From assembly GCA_009801085.1 (NCBI GenBank), contig VNWV01000053.1, positions 1 through 64,000 of the forward strand: a stretch of 64,000 bases of DNA. The letters are read 5' to 3'. The DNA comes from Lasiodiplodia sp. COLG20 (taxonomy: Eukaryota; Ascomycota; Dothideomycetes; Botryosphaeriales; Botryosphaeriaceae). Shown in pieces: positions 47,351 to 57,863 of this stretch. Position 1 is the first letter of the stretch. The number at the start of each line of letters is the position of its first letter. The notes under the pieces are model-generated. The model had not been told where the DNA came from. It saw only the letters and a list, made by a program, of their open reading frames with translations, and ran no database searches. Made by a program: the position numbers and the translations under genes.

Positions 47351-49820
47351 TCAGGCCGCTCCCCAAGCCTGCCTCGCTCGTTCCACTTCCTCGTCAATCT
47401 CGGTCCTCTCCCGCTCTTCCTTTTGCGCTTGCGTTTCACCTTCGTCATCGCTATCATAATCCCGGCCTTTGGCAGACGAGCCATTCTCCGTCACAGACGT
47501 AGAATGCGTTCTCTCATGTGCCTTGTCCCTTGTCGTCTCCATCGAGGCCTTGGTGGATCCATCAAGCGATGCCCTTCCGTCAAAAAGAATCTTGCTTTCG
47601 ATCGGTGAGGCAAGCGAGGCGGTGCTCCCAGTAGGCGACGCAAGTGGGACGGGGGATGAGGCCGACTTGTCCGATGCCGTCGACTTGCGCCAACCAGCTC
47701 GTTTCTCCGACGCCCACTGACTCCAGGAGGAGAGGTAAGCACTCGCGCGTTCAGTCCGTGTGCTACCAGCCACGCTTGTCGTGGGTGAGTTGCGGCCGTC
47801 TATCGCCTCCGCCGCTGCTTTCTCCGCCGCAATGCGTTTGTCTTCCTCAGCCTTCTTACGCTGCGCCTCACGCATCGACTCCATGTCATTCCACAGGTTG
47901 TTGAAGGCCGTAGAGACCTTCTTTTGGCCTTCGGCAAGTTGTTTCTTTCCATTAGCGAACCGCTCATCGAGGTGCAGCGCTTGGACTTGAGCATTCAACC
48001 GCCGTTGCACATCCTCCATGGTGAGACCACCGCTGCAAGGATGTTCGGGAGTGACAATGTCGAAAAGGTGCTCGTCCGTGTTCTGGATGAAGATGCGGAA
48101 GTTCTCCGTCCTCATCCATGAATGTATGAATTCATTGTTGAATTCAGCCGACGGATCGCCGTTTATCTCATCAATGACAGGGCCCTTGGGGTCGTCCTTG
48201 TGGGCTTCGCGATATAACCGATACCTTGTCGCCGAGAGCAGGGCCAGGAGGTATTCTTCGAACTGAAGGCGGATGAACTCCTCGCTGCCGGCATAGCCAA
48301 GGGTGTTGGGCCGTCCGGGGTTGTTTTCGTCCCAGGTGTCATTGACTTGCTGGGTCAAGAAATCAATCCATCTGCGATCCGGAGTAGACAGCCCAAGAGC
48401 GGAGCGGAGCGAAGGCGAGGAAATGGTAATGGTGTCTTCATCAAGCTGCAATTCCAGTTAGCAAATGCTCGACAGATTAGAGAGGTGGGGTGGTACATTG
48501 ATCAAGATATCACTGTATCGGTCCTTCTGTTGCAGCAACAGGGAGTTGGTCGAACCAACAATGTAAGATTTGGTGTCCCTGTCAGCAAGCAGGTCCAGTT
48601 GCTGCAGCGGAGTGTAAGGCCCAAATAAGCTTCCCTAGATAACGTTAGCTCTGAATATTCGATGCAAGAGGGCACCAACCTTCCCAAAAAGCTGCAGAGG
48701 TAGTCCCATGTACGCCAATACTATTATAATGTCAGCCCTGCTCATTCGAAGGGGACAAGAGACATACACGATGCACGCTCGCTCGTCTTCAAAGAGGTCG
48801 GTCTTTGTAGGTTTTCCTCGTAAGTGTTGAAGGCTGGATCGGCGCAATCGTGGAGCTGGCGGATGAGATTGGGAATCAACGAGACCAACGAAAACTGGAG
48901 GAGACACAGGCGTTCGCAGTTTGAACCGAAGAAGAGCATCTACAGCGTTTAGCAGAGGCATTGTCAAGTGGAGGCTATTGGGGTACCTTTGGCTGCAGGA
49001 GGCAGCACTTGAAGAGAACCAGGGTCTGCTGCTTGAATTCGCGAATGATCTCGCGGAGAGATAGACCTAGAGAGACGTCAGTCGTGCTCGCGTGGGGGCG
49101 CGTGGGGTTCGGCGCACCGAAGAACTGGTCCCGCTCATGTTCCCGGTCCTTGAAAGTCTTGGCCAGACTCTCTTGAAATCGCTGTAGAGGTTTAGCATGT
49201 GACACTCTGGCAGCATTTTGGGCGGGCAGCTTACCTGGAGGATTTCCAGGTCGGTAAAGTCCCTAGAGACAGTCAGCCTTGGGCGGCTAGCTCACCGGTT
49301 GCTCGACGAACCTCTGGGCAAACCAAGCCTTTGTGACAACCGAGAGCTTCTCGCGCAAGTGACCAAAGTGTTGTGGGCTGTCGGAGATGACGACGACGGC
49401 CTTCTGGACGGTGGAACGAGTGACGTCGGCCGGGCGGTTGATGAGCTCGTCGGCGCCGAGCTGGCGGGTGCAGGCGATGCCGAAGAGGGAGGTGGCGGGG
49501 CTGTCAGCCGTCTTCTCGTGTCTCAGTGTAAAGTAAGAGAAGTCCTCGGTGGCCCTGGGGATGTCAGCATGGTGGCGCGGGATGCAGGAGTCGGACTCAC
49601 GCGTGGGCGCCGTCGGACAAGGCCATGAACGGCAGCAGCGGCCAGTCATTCTCGGCTGAGGGATCAGAGCCATGTTCGACACCGATCCACGTCTCTACTT
49701 CAGGACCCCTGTGGAGGCGTCAGCGGGGAAAGCAGCGGGGAGCGGCAGGCGGAAGACGGACCGGGCGTGGTGGAAGTCGACGATGCAGACAATGGGCGGA
49801 AAGGGAGAGCGGGGGGCCAT
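47351..49820 (-). CDS. AVL9: AVL9-family DENN-type secretory pathway protein
   Basis: Ten exons on the minus strand: 49820-49762, 49708-49601, 49554-49312, 49262-49235, 49181-49118, 49066-48987, 48939-48768, 48720-48680, 48634-48497 and 48445-47351. They encode 675 aa with no stop. Exon 4 is only 28 bp; introns are 45-53 bp. The protein starts FPPIVCIVDFHHARGPEVE and continues LPFMALSDGAHA, FSYFTL, SLFGIACTRQL and TVQKAVVVISD, the AVL9/DENN block. FKQQTLVLFKCCLLQPKMLF and AYMGLPLQLFGKGSLFGPYTPLQQLDLL follow. The last exon adds a helical coiled-coil region and a disordered Ser/Glu-rich tail. Yeast Avl9 acts in exit of exocytic cargo from the late Golgi and cell polarity; DENN-related proteins act on small GTPases. 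Donor of exon 7 (GTATGT at 48767) was chosen because it keeps frame. Confidence 0.9.
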
Positions 49821-51241
49821 AGTCCAGGCATAGCAGAGCCTCAGCGCGCCTGCGTGTGGAGGCGGCGGCGGGTGCGTGTGTTGCGTCGGCAGCCTTACAG
49901 CACCCTCTAGCGCGACGATGACCAATCCTGCGGCTGCGGTATCGTGAGCGCGCGATAGGCCAGCGTCGTGGAGAACACATGTTTACGCTGGCTGGCGAAC
50001 CCACCTGTACAAGCTGTTCCCCGCGCTAGCTGCATCCAGAAGCTCCCCTGCGCCGATCCCTAAACGCGTCTCCCCGACGCCCGAGACCGCGTCGCGCTCA
50101 ACACCATCCGCACGCGCTGCCATCCACCTGCTCGCCACGTCGCCGTCGCGACTATTGCATCGCTCACCTAGCCGGGCCCGCGTTCCTACCGCGAGGACCC
50201 CGCTCTAGCCGAATCCGCTCGTCGCAACGCCACCCGGCATCCAGCCCGCCACTCAGCAGGGCTATCTTAACCTCTCACGGCGGGCCTGACGATCCGCGTT
50301 TGTCGATGCACCCCAGGAACGCTTGCGGTTCGAGTAGCAATTACGTGGTTCCAGGCATGCGCTTCGGTTGGCCCGCCTCAGCCTGGATGAATCTGCCGCC
50401 GCAACCTTCGACACGAAACCTCATCACATTCTCGCTGGCAGCATGGGAACGCATCATCGCAGCTAGCTAGACGCTTGTCGCAGAGGCCGTGTCCGTCGTT
50501 TTCTTGAAGACCATTGCTTTTGAAATTTTACCACCGACTCCCACGTGATTCCCACGTGTTTCCCGCTCCTCAAGTCTAAGCTCACTCTTTTTAGCTACTG
50601 TATAGAATGGTCAATTCTTAGTGCCGCTAGCCTGATTCCAATTTTTTTGACTTGGTACTGGGAGTCGCCTCATTCTGCGACTGAGAACGCACTAGCCACC
50701 TTCCATTCCCCAAGAGATTACCAACAATGCAAACAACTCAAGCAGCACGAGGAAAACAAGCACTGCCAAGCGAGGATCAAGACGCCGCCTAGGAGCTCGT
50801 GGCAGCTTGCTGGCGATGGTGCAGCTCGTTGCAGATACACTGCTCACTGACGGATAAACTGCGAATTCAACACATATTTCCATCAAAGTCTTCATCCAGA
50901 CCCTGCGTAAGAGGCTCTTAGCCTGTCAATCTGATCTGCAGCTCGTTTGCCCCTCGAATTGCGTTCCTGTCATCTCTCCCACCCCAACGCCAATCTCACC
51001 CGCCCGTCTAGCCCCGGATATTGTTTTTTTGTTTGGCTCACGGAATGCCCGTAACTCAGCTCTTCCAGTGTACAAATTGCAGCCTGCATGGCCCTCCCAG
51101 CTCTCATCTCCAGCATCCTTCATTCGCTCACTTGTCAACACAAGCGCTCTGCTTCTCCTGGGACATTGACTTCCGGTTGTCCCGCCTGCACCGAGCACAA
51201 GCGGCGCTTTTCCTTCTTTTCTTCGGAAGCGGGAGGCAATC
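49821..51241. other. Divergent intergenic region, AVL9 and wall-protein gene
   Basis: About 1.4 kb between divergent starts. GC-rich in the AVL9-proximal part and pyrimidine-rich near 51000-51240. Frames are short and featureless. No tRNA or repeat was recognised. Confidence 0.5.
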
Positions 51242-54200
51242 ATGCGTGCTGCTGTTGTCGCCCCCCTCCTGGCCTTGGCGGTTCACGCCCGCCCCCAGGA
51301 CCCTCCTACGTCTGCTGGTGAGGCTGACCCCCTTTCCACCGAGACCTGTTGTGATACGACCGTCATCACCGAAGCAACAACCACCGTAACGAACACACAG
51401 ACGTCCACCTTTGTGGGCGGCGGCGAGGCTTTCTTCACCGTCACCAGCGTCATTGTTGGCTCCTCAACATCAGTTATTGCCGGTAGGCAATGCCCGCCAA
51501 TGCACCCCGCGAAACCGAGTCTTGGATTTCGTCCATTACTAACTCGCACTTGTAGGGTCGCCCTGGCAAACTCCTTACGACCCGTGGCAAAATGATCCGT
51601 GGAATACCCCTCACGACCCGTGGCCGACCCCCTACGAGCCGTATGAGCCATACGACCCGTACGAGCCATACTGGGACGATAGTGTCTACTATACCACTGT
51701 CTACGAGACCGAGTACGACGAGATTTGCGAAACAGGCCTTCGTCCCCATCACTACACCGTCACAGACTACTACACCGGTCCGACTTATGGCCCTCATCAT
51801 CCGGACTATATCCCTCCGGGATTCACCCGCACCACCGCCTACTGTGATGTCTGCGATGATGGCTACCCCACCAAGACTTTGACCGTCCCTTGCCACGACC
51901 GGACTCCGCGCCCTGGCTATGGCTACGATGATTCTTACGGTGGTTACGACAAGCCTTATGGCAATGACTACGATTCTTCTTCCGGTGACTACGACGACTC
52001 TTACGGCGGCGATTCCTACGGCGAACCTTACGGCGATTACAACGGCGAGTCTTCTTACGGCAACAAGCCGTCGCACAAGTCTTACCCTGGAGGCTACGAC
52101 GACTCGAGCTACGGGCCGAGCTACTACGAGGAATCCTATTCGTCCGAGTCCGAGTGTGGTTCCGGTTGCGACAAAGACAAGCCGTACTACGGCCCGGATG
52201 ACTCTTACTACTCTGAATCTGAGTGTGAATCTGGATGTGACAAACACAAGCCATACTACACCCCGGATGATTCGTACTACTCGGAATCTGAGTGTGAATC
52301 CGGATGTGACAAGAAGCACAAGCCGTACTACACCCCGGATGACTCGTACTATCCCGTCACAACCCCCTACAACGACTACTCCGACCCGTACGCCACACCC
52401 GGTTATCCGAACACCCCAGACTACGATGGTCCGGACTACAACGGTCCAGATTACTATAGTACGCCGACCTACTACAACGGTCCAGACTACTACAGTACGC
52501 CGACGCCAGACTACTACAACGAGCCAGACTACTATAGTACGCCGACGCAAGACTACTATACGCCGGCCTACACTCCCGACTACAATGGACCGGACTATTA
52601 TACGCCGACTCACGATTACTACGATGGACCAGACTACTACACGCCGACGTACACTCCAGGCTACAACAACGGTCCAGACTACTACGACGGACCAGACTAC
52701 CGCACAGATGAGGACGATTACTACACGACAACCTGCGACGAATACGGAAAGCCTACCGGCTACCACGACAAGCCGTATCACTCGGACTCTGACTGTGACT
52801 CTTGTGACAAGGACAAGCCGTACTACTCGGAGCCGGAGTGTGAATCTGGTTGCGACAAGAACAAGTACCACTCGGACTCGGAGTGCGAATCTGGTTGTGA
52901 CAAGGACAAGCCGTACTACTCTGAGCCTGACTGCGGATCTGGTTGTGACAAGGACAAGTATTACTCGGACTATGAATCGGAATGCGACTCGGGTTGCGAC
53001 AAGGACTCGGGCTATGAGACGGAGTGTGAGTCTGGCTGTGACAAGAAGAAGCCGTACTACTCGGACTCTGAGACGGAGTGTGAATCCGGTTGTGACAAGG
53101 GCTACGGGGACAAGCCGTACCATACTCCAGGCTACTACAACACGCCGACCTACACGCCTGGCTATTACGGCCCAACACCAAGCTACTACGACGGACCGGA
53201 TTACAGCAACGACAACAGCTACGACTACAATGATTACACCACCTCGGGCTACTGGTCCGCGCCGTACTACACCCCAAGCTACTACCCGACGCCGAGCTAC
53301 TACCAGACTCCGCAGGACTATAATGACGAGCCGTACCAGACTGGCTACCCTGACAAGCCGTACTACTCGGATTCTGACTCGGAGTGTGAATCCGACTGCA
53401 AACACAAGGGCAAGCACCACGACTACTCGGACGACGATGATTACACCTCCGGCCTCTGGTCCACGCCATACTACACTCCAAACTACTACCCGACGCCGAG
53501 CTATTACCAGACCCCGCCGGACTATAATGACGAGCCGTACCAGACCAGCTACCCTGACAAGCCGTACTACTCGGACTCTGACGACTCGGAATGCGAGTCT
53601 GACTGCAAGCACAAGGGCGACTACGACGGCGGCTATGAGGGCGACTACTACACGACGACAACAACCACCGAGTGCGAGGATGATTATCAGACACCTTACC
53701 CGTACAGCACTCCTTACAGTCCTCCCAACTACTACACGCCGCCGAGCTACAATAAGGAGCCCGACTACTACACTGAGCAGTCAAACTACTACGACGAGCC
53801 CGACTACCACACCAAATCGTACTACAACAACGAGCCCGACTATTACACCACGCCGTCGAACAACTACGAGCCCGATTACCACACCCCGACGAACTACTAC
53901 AACGAGCCCGACTACCACACCAAACCAGACTACAACAACGAGCCAGACTACTATACCACGCCGGTCACACCAGGGTACTACCCTTCGCCGCCAAGCTACT
54001 ACGACGGGCCGTACTACAGCAGCCCCGACTACCGTACAGACTCAGACTATTACACCTCGGACGAACCTTACTACTCGGAGCCGACGGGCTACTACGACGA
54101 GCCCAAATACGGCGATCACGCCACGTACACCATCACCGTCCACGAGTTCTGCTCCACCGGCCTCGCTCCCGCCACGTACACGGTCACCGAGGGTTGCAAG

Positions 54201-55253
54201 CACAAGTGCACGTCTCACGGAGATGACTACATCCCCAAGGGCTGGACCACGACCTACTCCGAGTGCAATAAGGGCTGCGGCCCGACGCCCATCAAGGCCA
54301 CGCTCACTGTCACCTGCCACAAGTGCCACGACGACGATGACTACGAGCCCACTTACGCGCCTACGTATGAGTCCAGCCACTACGAGCCTCCGTACACGCC
54401 CACCTACGAGCCGCCGTACACGCCCAGCTACCAGCCTCCGTATACCCCCACCTACGAACCTCCTTACACACCCACCTACGAGTCTAGCTACTACGAGCCG
54501 ACCACTTACCAATCCAGCTATTACGACGAGCCGACCACTTACCAGTCCAGCTACTACGACGAGCCGACCACTTACCAGTCCAGCTACTACGACGAGCCGA
54601 CCACTTACCAGTCCAGCTACTACGACGAGCCATCCACATACGAGTCCAGCTACTACGACGAGCCGTCCACATACGAATCGTACTACACCGAGCCGTCAAC
54701 GTACGAGGAGCCCCCCTACCACCCCACCACTCGCGAACCCGACTACACCACCTACGACCCCTACGAGCCCACCACCGCCGTCGAGACTCTGCCAACCTCT
54801 TACTACGGCGGCGGCGGTCCCGGTGGCGACGACGACGACAGCGAGACTCGGACGGGCGGTGGTGGCAGCGGCGGCGGCCAGGGTACTCATGGTATTGCAA
54901 GCGGCGAGCCCGGCCCGACCGGGACGGGTGGCGGCCTTGGTGGCGGCCAGCAGACGCGGACTGGCGAGGGCTCGACCAACCCTGGCGGCACGCCTACGAA
55001 CGAGGGCGCGCCCACTGGCTTCAGGCCTACCGGTCCTCCTGGTGGTGGCTCTGGTGGTGCTGGCGGTCCTGGCTCTGGCTCGGGTTCGGGCTCTTCTGGC
55101 GACGGTTCAGGCGACCCAGATGGCGGCTCCACCGACGGCGCGGGCAACAGCGACGACATCTTCGGCAGCGCGGCATCGAGGCTTTCGGTCTCGCTGGCGG
55201 CGGCAGTCGTGTTCGGTGGCGTGTTCATGTCGCTGTGCTTCTTGCAACTATAA
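51242..55253 (+). CDS. Tyr/Pro/Asp-rich repetitive cell-surface protein, probable GPI anchor
   Basis: Two exons, 51242-51482 and 51556-55253, encode 1312 aa. A signal peptide (MRAAVVAPLLALAVHARPQ) is followed by a Thr/Val-rich segment. The bulk is low-complexity and Tyr-rich. About nine copies of an EC-SGCDK-KPYYS module lie in 52140-53110. Blocks of PDYYTTP type (53700-54000) follow. A Cys-containing region (TYTITVHEFCSTG, TYTVTEGCKHKC, CNKGCGPTPIKATLTVTC) resembles fungal wall-protein sequence. Then come TYEPPYTP repeats, an 11-aa tandem repeat PTTYQSSYYDE, a Gly-rich stretch and a hydrophobic C-terminus (LSVSLAAAVVFGGVFMSLCFLQL), as for GPI attachment. It should be a wall- or surface-attached structural protein. 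No catalytic domain is seen. The repeat bias leaves long shadow frames on both strands; only this frame has the signal peptide and the hydrophobic end. Confidence 0.85.
52141..53110 (+). repeat. Cys/Asp/Lys module repeats within the wall-protein gene
   Basis: Imperfect copies of a segment encoding SECESGCDKDKPYYS, about nine, with variable spacing. The Cys pairs (ECxSGC) are kept in nearly all copies. Confidence 0.8.
54498..54692 (+). repeat. 33-bp tandem repeat encoding PTTYQSSYYDE
   Basis: Units start at 54498, 54531, 54564, 54597 and 54630, followed by a degenerate sixth at 54663. Units 2-4 are identical at the DNA level, so recent duplication or homogenisation is likely and length should vary between strains. 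Confidence 0.9.
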
Positions 55254-56180
55254 AGAGAGCGTTTTGGAGCTGTTTCGTTTCGTCCCCCCTTCTCGGCAGC
55301 CGGTTTTGGGCGGCGCGGGCACAAGCAAAAAGCACAGCACGCATGCATTATACTCCCCCGGAAATTTTTGTCACTGCCTTTTTTTTTAACTACTACTACT
55401 TGAAATTGGGAATATTCGTCATTTTTTGTTTTCTATTCTTCATTCGCTTATTTGGAAATCCGTGTACTCTAAAACTGGCCTGCTTCCTCGTGTAGATAGG
55501 CTCCCGGTTGGTTTTGGCGAGGGGTTTTAAAAAGCACAAAAAACTATTATCGAGGAGGCGGGGAGGAGAGAGGGGGAGGGTGGCGGTTGCTTTTTCGGAG
55601 GGAATACTGGGAGGAACTTAGGTAATACTGTAGTGTAGGAATGAATAATGAGAAGGGTTGCGTATAATTTGGGTTCTTGGCTGTGACTAAGTGACTGCAT
55701 TCGGGGAAACCATCCCAATGAGTGCCATCATCATGCAGATCCTGACTGGACTTCTAATTGGAACGGAGGCATTCCACGATGAGAATGAATCGTACACTAC
55801 GCCCGCTTGTGGCATAGACTGTTCAAGCTGCCGCTGAGACGCCCTTGCAGTCGGTGACGTACTATTGTTTAAATCAGGAAATAGTATGACAACAGTGAAT
55901 GATCAGGTTGATTGAAATGAGACCATTTATCGAATATTTGATGAGATCCCAGATTTCTCCGGCTTTTTCATCAAAGAATGTATTTCTCACGAGGATATGC
56001 GCCACAGGTAGTACGACAAGGACTTTGCGATGTTGATTGAATTTGAGCGCTGCTCAAGACCCTTCGTCAGGCATGTCGCCGACGTGGTTGAAACTCCAGA
56101 TCCCTTCCTCAGTCGACCACCAATTCGGGAGAACCCTCCATGACTAACCCAAGCCGCACTGAAACACTCCATTCCTCCTC
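55254..56180. other. Intergenic region, no gene seen
   Basis: Holds the 3' ends of the wall-protein gene and of the convergent NmrA-type gene. T-rich near 55380-55440. No coding sequence is supported. Confidence 0.5.
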
Positions 56181-57247
56181 CTACTTGATCTCCGCAGCAT
56201 CCAGCGTCATCCTCACCGCCTCCCTCACCGACACCGGCTCCACCCCGACCAACTCATTCTCGACCAAATGCCAAAAATTCGCCGCACTCCCCTCCTCGTT
56301 AAACTGCCCGCTCAGCGTCAATCCCCTCATAGCCTTCTTGATATCTCCCTTTTCCAACAACTCCAGCGCCTCCGCTTTCATCTTCTTGATGTCGGCGTGC
56401 TCGACGGAGAACTTCTCGCCCAGTTCGGCTTCGAGCGCTTCCAGGATGGCGTTCTGCGTCAGGTCGCGCACGCCGCAGACGAAGACGGGCCTGTTGGCGA
56501 TGGCGTCGGGCGCGCGCAGCATGTTGAGCAGCGCCGTCGCGATGAGCGGCAAGGGCGTCCAGCAGGCCAGGTTGTTGCCCGTGCCATAGATGGTGGCTTT
56601 GCGGGCGGCGAGGTCGAAGCCTGCGGGGCCGCCGAGGAGCCCTGGGTTGGGTATACGTTAGCTTTCAGCTGCAAAAGAAACTGACGACGATGAAATTGGT
56701 GATGGGATCGTCGTGATGGCACACTGCACACACTCACACATGTCAAAAAACGGCCCCCCATTCAGCGCCGTCCAGCAAATCTTCTTCTCCGCCGCCAGCT
56801 GCACGAGGTACTCCCTCAGCGCAACCTTATCCCCGACGTACGAGGGCGGGAACACGGCGTACTGCGGCGTCATGATGTTGGCCACGAACTCGCTCGGTAG
56901 GAATAGCTGCACGCCCGCCGCCACGGCCGCGTCGATGAGCAGCTTCTGCGGCGCCCACTTGGCCTGCCCGCCCGGAACGAGCGACAGCACCGCGTCTTGG
57001 TTTGCAGCGCCGCGGTGAGAGAGGTGGACGAGTCGTAGTCGACGACGGTGACGGTGATGCGGGTGTCGGGTGGTTGGTACGAGCCCCGCGTGAGGGCTGT
57101 CACGTGGAAGGTGCCGTCGGCGAGGAGGAGCGGGACGATGGCTTTGCCGACGTTGCCGCCGGCCTAGGCTGGTTAGTTGGTGGTTGGTGGATGGGGGGTT
57201 GTGGTTGCGACGCATACTCCGACTATGGCGATGTTCTTGAGCTGCAT
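56181..57247 (-). CDS. NmrA/isoflavone-reductase-type protein with apparent frameshift
   Basis: Three exons on the minus strand, 57247-57218, 57163-56738 and 56641-56181, would encode about 305 aa, the normal length for this family. The N-terminus MQLKNIAIVG joins AGGNVGKAIVPLLL after a 54-bp intron, giving the GxxGxxG nucleotide-binding motif. LNGGPFFDM and LLGGPAGFDLAARKATIYG flank the second intron. Within exon 2 the reading frame changes between SLTAALQ and NQDAVLSLVPG, at about 56995-57010, with no intron possible. Exon 2 is one base shorter than frame requires. This is either a real one-base deletion (a broken gene) or a sequence error. Family members are NAD(P)H-dependent reductases or regulators with an SDR-type fold; the substrate is unknown. 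Confidence 0.8.
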
Positions 57248-57863
57248 TGTTTTGCGGGTCATTGAGTTTCTGCGTTGCAGTTTGTTTTGTGGTTGCTTGG
57301 ATTTTCAGAGCAACTGTGGTGGTCTATATACAGTTTTTGGTGTTGTCGGAAGGATGCAAGGCACCGGCGTCAGCGCGGCAGCCTAGTGTGCCTGTTCAGG
57401 CACCGGATCCTTCGCAGCCACGCCGCAAGCCACAGTGGAGCGCTTGTGAGGGCCGAGACCCGCCCCAGCTTTTTTTTTTCATGCAAGTAGTCGTACCATG
57501 TGTATATGTGAAATATTTAATAGGGAATACTTGGGTTGCCAATCAATGAAGGTAGAAATCCGGCCGAAAGCCTGCACATCTGTTAGCAATAGAGGGTGAC
57601 CATTCACAAAGCTTCTTTCGAGCAGCACTTAATACTCCAAGTTTGGCCTCGAAGCCGCGACCACTATTTCACTTGAATCACCAAATAAAGGGGCAAATCA
57701 TGTTTTCATAAAGATCCCTTTTTTTTTTTTTTTTTTTAGATAAAACTCCGTACTCAAAAATCAAAGCTTGTCGAATTTAATATCCAAAGCAGAAATCAAG
57801 CCATGCTCAAGGGACAATTTCAGGAGGGTACTCAGCGAATAAAAGGAAGACTTAGAGAGGCCA
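57248..57863. other. Intergenic region with 19-base T tract
   Basis: Holds the promoter of the NmrA-type gene and the 3' flank of the amidoligase gene. A minus-strand TATA-like TATATAGA lies about 80 bp upstream of the NmrA-type start. A T19 run is at 57719-57737. No gene was recognised. Confidence 0.5.

Noticed and set aside
51474..53612. A 712-codon antisense frame of Val/Arg-rich sequence
   Set aside because: It is the reverse-strand shadow of the same repeats; composition is purely Val/Arg/Leu runs with no domain.
51919..55389. A 1156-codon open frame, one base out of phase with the wall-protein gene
   Set aside because: It arises from the biased codon composition of the Tyr/Pro/Asp repeats (TAC, CCG and GAC shifted by one). 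It has no signal peptide, domain or hydrophobic end, while the other frame has all three and a spliced first exon.
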